In this document: positions 9,502 through 18,805 of the stretch, in pieces
Layout of the letters: every line of letters begins with the position of its first letter
Numbering within the stretch: position 1 is the first letter of the stretch
From: an uncultured Fusobacterium sp.
GTDB lineage: Bacteria > Fusobacteriota > Fusobacteriia > Fusobacteriales > Fusobacteriaceae
Direction of reading: 5' to 3'
Assembly: GCF_905200055.1 (NCBI RefSeq)
Contig: NZ_CAJKIS010000007.1
Coordinates: 1-64,000, forward strand
Length of the DNA stretch: 64,000 bases
Program-made: the position numbers and the translations under genes
The notes under the pieces: model-generated
The model's database searches: none
What the model saw: the letters and a program-made list of their open reading frames with translations, nothing else
What the model was told of the DNA's origin: nothing

Positions 9502-10908
9502 CTACTCCAAACCGTAGTTACTCATCTTAGTTCTTAAAGTATTTCTAGTAATCCCTAAGATCTCTGCAGTTTCTACTTTTTTACCATTTGTCATTTCTAA
9601 AACTTGATGTATCAATTCTTTTTCAACTTTAGATATTATATGTCCATAATAACCTTTTTGGCTACTATTTTTATAATTTTCCATCTCAACTTTAACCCAC
9701 TCTTTAAGTGCATCTGTTTGAGCATCGCCTTTTCTCTTAGTAACCTTTGTTCCCAAAACATTACTTGGTAAATCTTCAATTAAGATTGATCCTCCTCTAC
9801 ATAGAGCAACAGCTGATTTTACAGCATTTTTTAATTCATTTACATTGCCAGGCCAGTCATATCTCATCATCTTTTTTAAAGCTGGTTTACTAACGCCCTT
9901 TATAGTCTTATGCAACTCTTCGTTACATTCTATTAAATAGTGATCTACAATTAAAGGAATATCATCTTTTCTATCTCTTAAAGGTGGAATATTAACTTCC
10001 AATACTCTCAATTTTCTATAAAGTTCATCTATAAACTTTCCTTGATTAATTAATTCTTCTAAATTTTCACAAGTACTAGCTATAACTCTTACACTACTCT
10101 TTATAGGATCGGCTCCACCCATTCTAAAGAATTCTCCTTCTTCTAAGAAATATAAAATTTTAGATTGCATATCTAAACTTAGTGATTCTATATTTCCTAG
10201 ATGAAGTGTTCCACCATTAGCTTTTTCTAAATCTCCAATTTGTGTAAAAACTGCTCCTGTAAATGCACCTTTTTCATAACCAAACATCTTTCTTTCTAAA
10301 AGTTCATTTTGGAAAGATAAACAGTTTATACTTATAAGAGGTTGACCAGCACAATCACTAAATTGATGAATAGATTTAGCTACACTTGTTTTTCCTGTAC
10401 CCTTTTCTCCTATTACTAAAACTGGTACTGCACTATTAGCTACTTTCCCTATCATTTTATATAGTTCAACTATCTCTTTAGTTTGCCCTATAAGTTTATC
10501 TCCTGAACTTTTATGTTTGTCTACTCTTTCAGCTAAAAGTTTATAATCTTTTACTGATTTTTCAATAATCTTAATTATTGTTGCATTATCCACAGGTTTT
10601 AAAATATAATCATAAGCTCCAGCTTTCATGCTTCCTGCAACAACTTTTAAATTAGAAGTTTCTCCAAGAACTATGATTACTCCTCTTTTTTGGTACTCTC
10701 CAACTTTTTTTATTAAATTGATTAAAGCCTCTTCTTGAAGATTTTTTTCTTCTATAACTATAGTCTCGTATTTTTTATTTTTTAAGTACTCAATAAAATC
10801 TGTTATATTTTCTGCAAAAGTTAATTCATTTTCAAAATTACTTTCTAAATCATCTTTCAAACTTTTATCTAATCTAAAACCTAAAAGAACCAAATTAAGC
10901 CACCTCAC
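9502..10908 (-). CDS. NtrC-type sigma-54 regulator with degenerate ATPase and receiver
   Basis: Domain order is receiver-like (1-125), AAA+ (138-385), Fis-type helix-turn-helix (425-468, ending TAEILGITRNTLRTKM). Walker A (GEKGTGKT, 167-174) and the sigma-54 contact loop GAFTGA (214-219) are intact. In contrast the Walker B site reads HLGN (236-239) where the family has FLDE, the arginine-finger segment reads FIDELYRKL (292-300) in place of FRxDLYYRL, and the sensor II arginine of PGNVREL is Asn357. The receiver has Glu53 where the phosphorylated Asp is expected and lacks the N-terminal acidic pair, but keeps Lys104. It may bind ATP and sigma-54 without normal hydrolysis. rpoN is in this window at 62.4 kb. 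It lies between tonB and dnaX, 3 bp from each. Confidence 0.88.
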   Translation of the reverse strand: MRWLNLVLLGFRLDKSLKDDLESNFENELTFAENITDFIEYLKNKKYETIVIEEKNLQEEALINLIKKVGEYQKRGVIIVLGETSNLKVVAGSMKAGAYDYILKPVDNATIIKIIEKSVKDYKLLAERVDKHKSSGDKLIGQTKEIVELYKMIGKVANSAVPVLVIGEKGTGKTSVAKSIHQFSDCAGQPLISINCLSFQNELLERKMFGYEKGAFTGAVFTQIGDLEKANGGTLHLGNIESLSLDMQSKILYFLEEGEFFRMGGADPIKSSVRVIASTCENLEELINQGKFIDELYRKLRVLEVNIPPLRDRKDDIPLIVDHYLIECNEELHKTIKGVSKPALKKMMRYDWPGNVNELKNAVKSAVALCRGGSILIEDLPSNVLGTKVTKRKGDAQTDALKEWVKVEMENYKNSSQKGYYGHIISKVEKELIHQVLEMTNGKKVETAEILGITRNTLRTKMSNYGLE

Positions 10909-10911
10909 ATA

Positions 10912-11853
10912 TTAATTTTTTCCTCTCAAAGTAAAGTTATATTCCAATATAACATCACCTTTAACGTTCATTCCATTTTTACTCAAATAGATCTTCCATG
11001 TTCTTCCTATTTCCTCTATTGCGCTGTTAATTTCAGGAACTCCACTACCTTTCTCTAAAAACAGTGAAGTTACATTTCCATACTCATCAATATTCATACG
11101 TATTCTAACAGTTCCATGAAGTCCTTTAAGTTGAGCACTTTCTGGATATACAGGCTCCATATTTGAATTATCCCATCTTGCTACTATATTTCCATCTTCT
11201 GTTCCTAATCTATATCCACTAGGTAGTCCTTCAGCATCTCCTTCTGCTTTCAATATTCTTTCAAATTCCAAATCATTTCCCTCTTCAGAGTTAAAAGATA
11301 ATTTTTTTTCATCTGTTGCCATAAATTTTTCATCTTTTAACTCTGAGTTACCTGTAGAAATATCAATATTTTCCTTAGCTAATCCACTAGTTGTAATATC
11401 TTCTTTTAAAGTCTCTATTTTTTTTGTTTCACTTTTGCTTTTATTCTTTTTTGATAATACAGGATTACTTATACTTGAAAGTACATCTATTTCTGGTCCA
11501 GAAATATTTTTAGCAATATCACTTAATGTAGGTTTCTTCTTTTCTTTAACAACAGTTTCTTGTTTTTTTATTTGAGCAGAAGTATCATTTTTATTAATTA
11601 TTTCTTTCTTTATCTCTTTTTGTACCTCTTTTTTAGAAGTTTGTTTTTGCGGCTCAGTTGTCATATTTTTTGTTTTAGTATTACTATTTTTTTTACCTTC
11701 CATTTTTAGACTTTTGTTATTGTCATATGCAACCAATCCAACTTTTATCTTCTTATCAACTATTGTTTCTACTGAAAGCCCAGGTATTACCAATAGTATC
11801 AGTAAATTTATGAGAACAGAAAGACCTAAACTTACATAATCAGTTTTTTTCAT
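10912..11853 (-). CDS. TonB-family energy transducer
   Basis: One N-terminal membrane segment (about residues 8-30), a long Lys/Glu/Thr-rich periplasmic linker (about 50-215), and a C-terminal TonB domain (about 225-313) with YPESAQLKGLHGTVRIRMNI and the following GNV strand. It should carry proton-motive force from ExbB/ExbD to an outer-membrane partner. The linker is Lys-rich and not Pro-rich as in classical TonB. ExbD lies 11 bp upstream. With no TonB-dependent receptor nearby, its partner could be the TPR protein of the same run or a distant receptor. Confidence 0.85.
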   Translation of the reverse strand: MKKTDYVSLGLSVLINLLILLVIPGLSVETIVDKKIKVGLVAYDNNKSLKMEGKKNSNTKTKNMTTEPQKQTSKKEVQKEIKKEIINKNDTSAQIKKQETVVKEKKKPTLSDIAKNISGPEIDVLSSISNPVLSKKNKSKSETKKIETLKEDITTSGLAKENIDISTGNSELKDEKFMATDEKKLSFNSEEGNDLEFERILKAEGDAEGLPSGYRLGTEDGNIVARWDNSNMEPVYPESAQLKGLHGTVRIRMNIDEYGNVTSLFLEKGSGVPEINSAIEEIGRTWKIYLSKNGMNVKGDVILEYNFTLRGKN

Positions 11854-11864
11854 CTTCCCACTCC

Positions 11865-12302
11865 TTATTTACTGCTTGCAGTATCAATGTCTAGCGAGTT
11901 AGCACCAGCCTCTTTAGAAATAGTCATTATCTCTACTATATATCCATAATCTAATTTTTTATCAGCACTTATAACTACGTTTTTTTCATTGCTATTTTTA
12001 AATTTATCTTCAAGCTCAGATTTTAAATTTTCTTTATTTACATTAATCTTCTGAGTTTTTCCCTTTTCCTTGTAGTTTAAAACCATATTTTTATTTTTAT
12101 CAATAGCAATTTGTATCTCTTTTATATCCTTTATCTCTTTTATCGTAGATTGTGGCAATTCTATCTTTATTCCACTATTGATATCTTCAAAAGTAGTTGC
12201 AACTAAGAAAAAGATAAGTAAAAGAAACACAACGTCTATCAATGGAGTTATCTCAAGAGTTAACTCTCCCTTGCCTCTTCTTTTTGTTCTTTCTATTTTC
12301 AT
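11865..12302 (-). CDS. exbD: ExbD/TolR family proton-channel component
   Basis: A 145-residue protein with a short basic N-terminus (KIERTKRRGKGEL), one membrane segment at about 20-42 (ITPLIDVVFLLLIFFLVATTF, where Asp25 is the conserved proton-carrying residue) and a periplasmic domain to the C-terminus. It forms the stator with ExbB, which ends 8 bp upstream. ExbD versus TolR cannot be separated by sequence, but the adjacent TonB gene favours ExbD. Confidence 0.9.
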   Translation of the reverse strand: MKIERTKRRGKGELTLEITPLIDVVFLLLIFFLVATTFEDINSGIKIELPQSTIKEIKDIKEIQIAIDKNKNMVLNYKEKGKTQKINVNKENLKSELEDKFKNSNEKNVVISADKKLDYGYIVEIMTISKEAGANSLDIDTASSK

Positions 12303-12310
12303 AATTTCTC

Positions 12311-12922
12311 CTATTTTCTGAAGTAGTTTATAAGTTCAGTACTTGTTTTTTCCATATCATTTATTTTTTCATCTATCTTTTTATTAAAATAGTTGTAAAA
12401 AATTGTAGCTGGTATTGCAACAAATAGTCCTCCAGCAGTTGTAAACAATGCCTCTGATATCCCTTTAGCTAATACTGAAGCATCTCCAGTTCCATGAATT
12501 GATACTGCTTGGAAAGCCTTTATCATCCCTGTTACTGTTCCTAAAAGTCCTAATAATGGTGTAATATGAGCTGTTAAAGATAACATCCACATATGTTTCT
12601 CTAACATTGGTATCTGTGCCATAGCACTCTCTTTTCCCTTTTCCTCAAGTGCTATAGGATCTCTATTATTGCTCTTATATAGCTGAATTAAAATATCTTT
12701 CAACACCTTTGCTGTTGAAGATTTTTTCATATTTAATTGAACAATCGCCTCTTTAATAGCACCTTTTTCTATAAGCTGTCTAAGTTCTGGACTAATCTTA
12801 TTAAAGCTATCTTTTTCTTGAAATTTAAAATAAATAGCTCTTTCAATTACTACAAATAATCCTAAAATAGACATAGCCAAAATAAAATACATTAAAATTC
12901 CACCATTTTTTAACCAATACAT
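12311..12922 (-). CDS. exbB: ExbB/TolQ/MotA family proton channel
   Basis: Inner-membrane channel subunit of 203 residues. Three membrane segments are visible: about 8-28, 108-135 and 155-177. The MotA/ExbB signature is present: LLGLLGTVTGMIKAF and GISEALFTTAGGLFVAIPA, which line the proton path. It is followed by exbD (8 bp) and tonB, giving a full energising complex, and preceded by a small signal-anchored protein gene. Confidence 0.92.
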   Translation of the reverse strand: MYWLKNGGILMYFILAMSILGLFVVIERAIYFKFQEKDSFNKISPELRQLIEKGAIKEAIVQLNMKKSSTAKVLKDILIQLYKSNNRDPIALEEKGKESAMAQIPMLEKHMWMLSLTAHITPLLGLLGTVTGMIKAFQAVSIHGTGDASVLAKGISEALFTTAGGLFVAIPATIFYNYFNKKIDEKINDMEKTSTELINYFRK

Positions 12923-12952
12923 TGTTCTCTCCTTTTAGTATCTAAATTAAGA

Positions 12953-13294
12953 TTAAAGTGCTATTATAAGAGCTATAACTCCTACTGCTCCGATTATATA
13001 TTTTAAGAATGATTTTTCTTCTACACCTTGTGAAAGTTCATCTTCTAATGCTGATTTTTCATTTTGAACGACTTTTATTTTTTGTTGTTGTTCTTTTAAG
13101 TTTTCACTTGATAATTCAACAGATCCTGTATTTATATTTTGGTTTTTTAGAAGCATCTCTTTTGTTTCAATCTCTTTTCTCTCTAATTGCTCCTTATTAA
13201 CCCCAGTTACCTCTTTATCAATAGCTGTAACACTTTCCTCTGCACATACTACCATTGTACTTAATAAAAATAAAGATGCCATTAATTTTTTCAT
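12953..13294 (-). CDS. Small exported coiled-coil protein with C-terminal membrane anchor
   Basis: I do not recognise a family. The 113-residue protein begins with a signal peptide (MKKLMASLFLLSTMVVCAEE); the Cys at 17 is weakly lipobox-like (TMVVC), so a lipoprotein is possible but not typical. Residues about 30-90 are Glu/Lys/Gln-rich and likely coiled coil, and the last 18 residues form a membrane segment (KYIIGAVGVIALIIAL). It lies between the TPR protein and ExbB, so a periplasmic linker role in that complex is a fair guess. Confidence 0.7.
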   Translation of the reverse strand: MKKLMASLFLLSTMVVCAEESVTAIDKEVTGVNKEQLERKEIETKEMLLKNQNINTGSVELSSENLKEQQQKIKVVQNEKSALEDELSQGVEEKSFLKYIIGAVGVIALIIAL

Positions 13295-13305
13295 TCTAAC
13301 TCCTC

Positions 13306-16137
13306 CTATTTAAAAAAATCTGCATATTTTTTTGCTTTTTCAGCATTCATACCTTTTAATTCATTATAATACTTTGTTGCTTCAACTTTATTTCCAGATT
13401 TCAAAGTTAAATAAATCAATTTTTCCAATACAAATTCTCTATAATTTAATTCTTTTCCTAATGAGTAAAGCTCTTTATAAAGTACTATTGCTTCCTTATC
13501 TTTTTTCATCTTTTCATTAAGTTGAGCTGCTTTCAATTTAGAAACTTGTGAATATTGACCATTATACATTATATAGCCTTTTGTATATCCACTTAAAGCT
13601 TCATCATTTTTTCCTTCTATTTCATTTATATTAGCTAACTGATATAATACAAAATCTTTGTATATACTATTTTCCATCTCATTAACTTGTAAATAATATT
13701 TTTTTGCTTCTTTATAGTTTTTATTTTTAAAATAATTTGATCCTATATTTATACAAGCATAATCTTTATATCTTGGACTTTTTAATAATTTTTCATATTC
13801 AGCCATTGCAGCTTTTTTATTTCCTTGTTTCTCATAAATAAGTGAATCATAATAACTTTTTATATCTAAATTTGTTATTCCTTCAATATATTTTTGAGCT
13901 GCTTTTAGATTATTTTTAGCTAAATGAATATCTAAAATCTTAGCTGCTGTATTATCTTTTACAATTGGATCTATAGAACTACTATAAAGCTCTTCATAAT
14001 TTTTTAAAGCTTTTTCACTGTCATTACTATTTTCATAGATCTCTCCAGACATCATTAAAAGAGTATCTTTCATTCTACTAACTGGATATTTTACAAGAAA
14101 CTCATTTTTACCCTTTTCAAAATTAACAGTGTCTCCACTATTTAAAAGTATTATCAAATACCAATAAAAAGCCTTTTCTCCATAAGCACTATCACCATAG
14201 TTATCTACTACATATTTATACTCTTCCTTAGCCTTTTCATAATTCTTTTCAGAGTAGTATGATTCTGCTATTTGGAATTTTCCATATGCTTCAAATCCCT
14301 TTTCAGTTGATAACTTCAAATAATACTCTCTACTTTTTTCAAAATTATCTTTTCTAAAGTAACTAATTGCTAATTTGTCTAAGGCTTCATTTTTATTTTC
14401 AGGCTTCTCTAAAGTTAGATAACTTTCTCCATAATTAATTGCCTCATCATATTTTTCCCATAAGAAATAATTTCTCATCTTATTAAATTTTACTTTTTCT
14501 TGCATAGTTGCATCAGCTGTAGTATCTGTTTCTAATTCAGTGAAATATCTATCTGCTTCATCATATTTTCCCATTCCAACAGATGCTATCCCTTTTAAAT
14601 ATTTTATTTCAAGATTTCCTTCTCCATCTTCAGAATTTAAATATTCCATCATCTCATCATATCTTTGCTCACTAAGTAAAGAAACTACTAAGTTATTTAA
14701 AATATTAAAATCTTTTCCTTGCTCTAAAAACTCTTTGTATGTGTCTATTGCTAGATCAATTTTTCCATTTTTATAATATGCTTCTCCAACAGAGAAATAA
14801 ATATTTCTTCTGTATTCAGTATCTGTAGGATATTTAGCTTTATATTCATAGAATCTTCTTTGTAGATCATCAATATCCTCAACTTTATTATCTATTACTA
14901 TTATTCTATATAGATTTTCAAGATTAGGAGTTCTTGCATAAAGTCTACCATAATAATCTTTTGATAATTTATACTCTCCAATTTCATAGGCAGAGTTTGC
15001 AATTATAAGGTTTATATTATCTGTATCCTGTTGATTTACAACAACTCTTTTTATCTCATCTCTATTTCTAATTATCTTACTATAATTTTTTAACTTATAA
15101 TCTATAGCAAAAATATAGTATAAAGATTGATTATAATAATCTGTTTTCTTTAAGCTTTCAAAGTATTTTTGTGCCTCTTTTAATCTATTTAATTTATATA
15201 GAGAAAATCCATATCCATACATTAATTTTGGGTCGTTTGGAGTATTAGTTTTAGAATAATAGCTAATTGCTCTATTATAATCTCCCTTAGTAGCATATAG
15301 ATCTCCCATCATTCTCATAGCCTCTCCATATTCCTTTGTTCCTTGAAGCATAGAAACATAATTCTCTACAATTTCTCCATTTCCTCTATTACTGTATATT
15401 TCTATCAGATTAAGTATTGACTTTCTTCCATAAGCACTTGATTTATCTCTCTCTACAACCTTTTTAAAGGCAATTATAGCATCATCTACTCTATTTTGCT
15501 TATAATAAGCTGATCCATAAAGATAGTTCATCATCACTTTATTTTTTCCACTATTTTTAGAGTAATTATCTAAATACAATATTGTTTTTGGATACTCCCC
15601 TCTATTATATGCTACCATTGCTAATCCTAGCATTGAATCATCTGCATATTTTTTATTTAATTCTATTAACTTTTTAAACAATTCCTCTGCTTTAGGATAA
15701 TTCTCTTTTGCTAAATATGTCATAGCAGCATCATAAAAAGCTTTTTCATAATAACTTCCATTTTTATCTAAAGCTTTAAGATAAGTCTCACTTGTTTCGC
15801 TTTCTCCCAAAGCAGTATAACACTTCATTAAATAAAAGTTTATCTCATCTTTTTCTTTTCTACTTAAGCTACTATTAAGAGATAACATTTTAAAATAAAC
15901 TATTGCATTTTCATAATCTTCTTGTAATAAATATGCCTTTGCTATTCTATCTTGTATATTTTTTGTATGCTTCGATTCTGGATATTTTTTTAAAAATTTT
16001 ACTGATTCTGTTACTGCTATAGAAAATCTTTTTTGTTTATACAATTCATCTAAAAATGCAATATCCTCTCTTTCAGAAGCAACTAATATCATATTTGTAC
16101 TTAATAACAGTGCAAGCATCCAATGTAACTTTTTCAA
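13306..16137 (-). CDS. Large exported TPR-repeat protein
   Basis: A signal peptide (MKKLHWMLALLLSTNMILVAS) is followed by about 900 residues made of tetratricopeptide-like helical pairs, with repeated patterns such as AIxYF, KAEELF and YxxGexYYKNGK. It should be a periplasmic or outer-membrane-facing scaffold, in the style of CpoB/YbgF or BamD relatives but far longer (943 residues). The following genes encode a small anchored protein, ExbB, ExbD and TonB, which suggests it works with an energised envelope complex; this is inference from position. No enzyme domain is visible. Confidence 0.85.
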   Translation of the reverse strand: MKKLHWMLALLLSTNMILVASEREDIAFLDELYKQKRFSIAVTESVKFLKKYPESKHTKNIQDRIAKAYLLQEDYENAIVYFKMLSLNSSLSRKEKDEINFYLMKCYTALGESETSETYLKALDKNGSYYEKAFYDAAMTYLAKENYPKAEELFKKLIELNKKYADDSMLGLAMVAYNRGEYPKTILYLDNYSKNSGKNKVMMNYLYGSAYYKQNRVDDAIIAFKKVVERDKSSAYGRKSILNLIEIYSNRGNGEIVENYVSMLQGTKEYGEAMRMMGDLYATKGDYNRAISYYSKTNTPNDPKLMYGYGFSLYKLNRLKEAQKYFESLKKTDYYNQSLYYIFAIDYKLKNYSKIIRNRDEIKRVVVNQQDTDNINLIIANSAYEIGEYKLSKDYYGRLYARTPNLENLYRIIVIDNKVEDIDDLQRRFYEYKAKYPTDTEYRRNIYFSVGEAYYKNGKIDLAIDTYKEFLEQGKDFNILNNLVVSLLSEQRYDEMMEYLNSEDGEGNLEIKYLKGIASVGMGKYDEADRYFTELETDTTADATMQEKVKFNKMRNYFLWEKYDEAINYGESYLTLEKPENKNEALDKLAISYFRKDNFEKSREYYLKLSTEKGFEAYGKFQIAESYYSEKNYEKAKEEYKYVVDNYGDSAYGEKAFYWYLIILLNSGDTVNFEKGKNEFLVKYPVSRMKDTLLMMSGEIYENSNDSEKALKNYEELYSSSIDPIVKDNTAAKILDIHLAKNNLKAAQKYIEGITNLDIKSYYDSLIYEKQGNKKAAMAEYEKLLKSPRYKDYACINIGSNYFKNKNYKEAKKYYLQVNEMENSIYKDFVLYQLANINEIEGKNDEALSGYTKGYIMYNGQYSQVSKLKAAQLNEKMKKDKEAIVLYKELYSLGKELNYREFVLEKLIYLTLKSGNKVEATKYYNELKGMNAEKAKKYADFFK

Positions 16138-16148
16138 TGTGCTCCCTC

Positions 16149-16682
16149 CTAAATTTTATAAAAATTTTTTAAAACTCTTCTTATTTCTTCAATAGATACA
16201 GTTGTATTTACACATGGTTCATTAAGTATTTTATTAAATACTCCGATTACTCTTACAGGAAAAGCATCATGAATTCCAGACATTAAATCTCTCTTACATG
16301 CCACTGCTATCACTAAACTTGGTTTTATCTCTTTTATATGTTTTCTTGCCAATGTACCCCCAGTGGCTACTTTTATCTCAACGGGGTACTCTTTTTTTAA
16401 TTGTAACAGCTCACTTATAACACACTGTCCACAATTACGACAATTTTCTATATCTGATGTTACCTTATATGGACATACATATTTTTGAATACAATGAGGT
16501 AATAAAATTAAGACTTTATTAATCTTCCTATTTTTTAACTCTTTCTCTACTATTTTATTGTTGTATTCTAAAAATTTTACTGCTATTTCATTCTTTTCCA
16601 CAGGATTTTTTTTTCTATCTGTAAACAAAAATAACATATAATAAAAATCATACACTATTTTTCTAAAAAAATTAATGTTCAT
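16149..16682 (-). CDS. DUF116 family protein, Cys-rich
   Basis: A 177-residue protein with the DUF116 pattern: LLPHC at residue 61, then a Cys cluster at 64, 70, 81, 84 and 87 (ENCRNCGQC), then VAVACKRDL with one more Cys. The spacing suggests a bound metal or Fe-S cluster. Family function is unknown; in some bacteria DUF116 genes stand beside formyltransferase (fmt) or radical-SAM genes, which is not seen here. It is the first gene of the long run, with a strong promoter right upstream. Confidence 0.8.
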   Translation of the reverse strand: MNINFFRKIVYDFYYMLFLFTDRKKNPVEKNEIAVKFLEYNNKIVEKELKNRKINKVLILLPHCIQKYVCPYKVTSDIENCRNCGQCVISELLQLKKEYPVEIKVATGGTLARKHIKEIKPSLVIAVACKRDLMSGIHDAFPVRVIGVFNKILNEPCVNTTVSIEEIRRVLKNFYKI

Positions 16683-16710
16683 TCTTTTACCTCGTTAATT
16701 TTATTAGAAA

Positions 16711-16739
16711 ATTATACCACAATTATATTCCTATTTCAA
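16711..16739 (-). promoter_or_regulatory. Promoter of the 16.7-4.1 kb gene run
   Basis: Minus strand TTGAAA, 17 bp, TATAAT, 28 bp before the DUF116 start codon. Confidence 0.8.
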
Positions 16740-16762
16740 ACATTCTAAATTTTATTCACAAG

Positions 16763-16792
16763 AAAAATAGAGCTAATGTTCTTTATTAGCTC
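16763..16792 (-). terminator. Terminator after dnaN
   Basis: GAGCTAAT (16770-16777) pairs with ATTAGCTC (16785-16792); on the minus strand a T-rich tail follows. Confidence 0.8.
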
Positions 16793-16802
16793 ATTTTTAT
16801 AA

Positions 16803-17933
16803 TTAATCTTTTAAAGCAAGTGGCATAACTACATAAAGATAGTTGTTTTCAGATTGCTGTCTAATTTTCACTGAACTATTAGGACTTATAAAGTTTAAAA
16901 TAATATCACTATCTTTATCTAAGTTTTGAATAAACTCTGATATAAATTTAGCATTAAGAGAAATTTTTATTCTTTCCCCTTCATACTCTACTTCTAATTG
17001 TTCATTAATTCTAGCAATATCATTAACTCCATTTATTTTGAAAAGTTTTCCTTCTAATTCAAAGGTTGCTCCATATTTAGACTCTGCATTATTCTTTACA
17101 AATATTATTATTCTTCTTAAAACCTTTGAAAACACATCGTTATTTATAATAAGAGTCTTATTATAAGCATCATTTCCTAAAATTCCTTTATAGTTAGGGA
17201 AAACTAAATCTATTACTCTACTAACCATCAATGTTTCAGCCATTTTAAAATATATCTGTTTTTCTGTTGAATATACTACTATTTCAACTTCTTCCATATT
17301 TTTTAGTAATTTAGTTAGAGCTTCTGCTGTATTTAATGGAATACTAACTTCTACATTTCCTTTTATCTCATCTAATTCTTTTTCTAAGAAAACAAGTCTA
17401 TAAGTATCAGTTGTTGCAAACTTTAACTTCTTACCTTCATTTTCCATCCTAATACAGTTTATAGAAAGATTATCACTTGATGTTGAGGCTGCAAATTTTA
17501 CTTTTTCTAAAATATTTGCAAGTTCTACACTGTTTATTTTAAAATTTTCTTTATCTTTTACTGAATCTACATTTTCTATAATATTAGGGAAATCTTCTGG
17601 ATTCATTAAAGAAAATTCTGATGCAGAATCTGAACTTTCTATATAAAGATTATTGTCCCTTACACTTAAAATAATCTCTTCATCTCTTATCTCTCTTAAA
17701 TATTCATCTACTAATTGGTGTTGAAAAACTATTTTTCCTTCTTCTATTACCTCTTCTACCTTTGTTTCAGTTGTGATAGTTGTTTCTAAGTTAGTTCCAC
17801 AAAAAAATAGATTATCTCCTTTAGTTTCTAAATATGTACAAGAGATTATTGGTTTTATCTTATTTTCACTAATAACCTTCTCTACTATTTTTAATCTTTT
17901 TAAGAACTCCTGTCTTTTTACCCTTACTATCAA
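16803..17933 (-). CDS. dnaN: DNA polymerase III beta sliding clamp
   Basis: Ring-shaped processivity factor. The three-domain clamp is visible over 376 residues: an N-terminal domain starting MIVRVKRQEFLKRL, a middle domain with LSINCIRMENEGKKLKFATTDTYRL (typical TDGxRL-like segment) and a C-terminal domain ending NNYLYVVMPLALKD, which matches the MPMRL-type clamp end. It is not beside dnaA here but follows a sigma-factor gene by 22 bp. Confidence 0.93.
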   Translation of the reverse strand: MIVRVKRQEFLKRLKIVEKVISENKIKPIISCTYLETKGDNLFFCGTNLETTITTETKVEEVIEEGKIVFQHQLVDEYLREIRDEEIILSVRDNNLYIESSDSASEFSLMNPEDFPNIIENVDSVKDKENFKINSVELANILEKVKFAASTSSDNLSINCIRMENEGKKLKFATTDTYRLVFLEKELDEIKGNVEVSIPLNTAEALTKLLKNMEEVEIVVYSTEKQIYFKMAETLMVSRVIDLVFPNYKGILGNDAYNKTLIINNDVFSKVLRRIIIFVKNNAESKYGATFELEGKLFKINGVNDIARINEQLEVEYEGERIKISLNAKFISEFIQNLDKDSDIILNFISPNSSVKIRQQSENNYLYVVMPLALKD

Positions 17934-17955
17934 CTTTTTTCCTCCCTATTTAACC

Positions 17956-18780
17956 TTAATTAAAAAAACTCTCTTTTAAATCTTTAGTATATTTAAATTT
18001 AAGCTTTTCTAATGTCCTTTTCTCTATTTGACGAACTCTTTCACGAGTTATATTCAATTTTTGTCCAATCTCTTCAAGTGTATAAATATCAGAGCCATCT
18101 AATCCATATCTCTGTTTTAATATTGATTTTTCCCTTTCATCAAGTTCTTCAATCAAATCTCTTACACGTTTCATTCCCATTTCACGAAAGATCTCCTCTT
18201 CCATAGAAATCTCTTGCTCTTGAGCTATAGTATCTTCTAAAGATATATCTTCACCAATTGACATACTCAAAGACATCGGGTCTTGGAAATCTCTTATTAT
18301 ATTTTCCACTTTTTCTGCCTCTATATGAAGATCTTTAGCTATTTGTTCTACTGGGGGATAGTTTCCTCCAGTTTGAAGTTTATCCATTATATATCTGTTT
18401 ATCTTATTTAACAAATCATACTTATATGATGGAATTCTTATCTCTCTTCCTTTAACGATAATAGCCTTCATAATAGCTTGTCTTATCCACCAAACTGCAT
18501 AAGTTGAAAATCTAAACCCCTTATCTATATCAAATTTATCAATTGCATAGATAAGTCCCATATTCCCTTCACTAATTAAATCAATAAAGCTCATTCCTTT
18601 ATTGACATAACCTTTGGCTATATTTACTACCAATTTTAGATTAGAGGTTATCAATTCATTTTTAGCTTCAATATCCCCATTTTTAGCTTTTACTAGAAGG
18701 ACAAACTCCTCCTCTTTACTTAATAGTTTATGTTTTTTTATATCTTTTAAATATAAAGTTATAAGATCATTATCGGCCAT
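17956..18780 (-). CDS. Sigma-70 family RNA polymerase sigma factor (group 2-like)
   Basis: A 274-residue sigma factor lacking region 1.1. Region 1.2 begins DLITLYLKDIKKHKLLS, region 2 shows LISEGNMGLIYAIDKFD and FRFSTYAVWWIRQAI, region 3 covers about 130-200, and region 4.2 carries the helix-turn-helix YTLEEIGQKLNITRERVRQIEKR. Such short RpoD-like proteins are group 2 (RpoS/SigB-like) factors for special growth states; which one applies here is unknown. It sits between gpsA and dnaN with gaps of 25 and 22 bp. Confidence 0.88.
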   Translation of the reverse strand: MADNDLITLYLKDIKKHKLLSKEEEFVLLVKAKNGDIEAKNELITSNLKLVVNIAKGYVNKGMSFIDLISEGNMGLIYAIDKFDIDKGFRFSTYAVWWIRQAIMKAIIVKGREIRIPSYKYDLLNKINRYIMDKLQTGGNYPPVEQIAKDLHIEAEKVENIIRDFQDPMSLSMSIGEDISLEDTIAQEQEISMEEEIFREMGMKRVRDLIEELDEREKSILKQRYGLDGSDIYTLEEIGQKLNITRERVRQIEKRTLEKLKFKYTKDLKESFFN

Positions 18781-18805
18781 CTTCTATCCCCACACTTATC
18801 ATATT

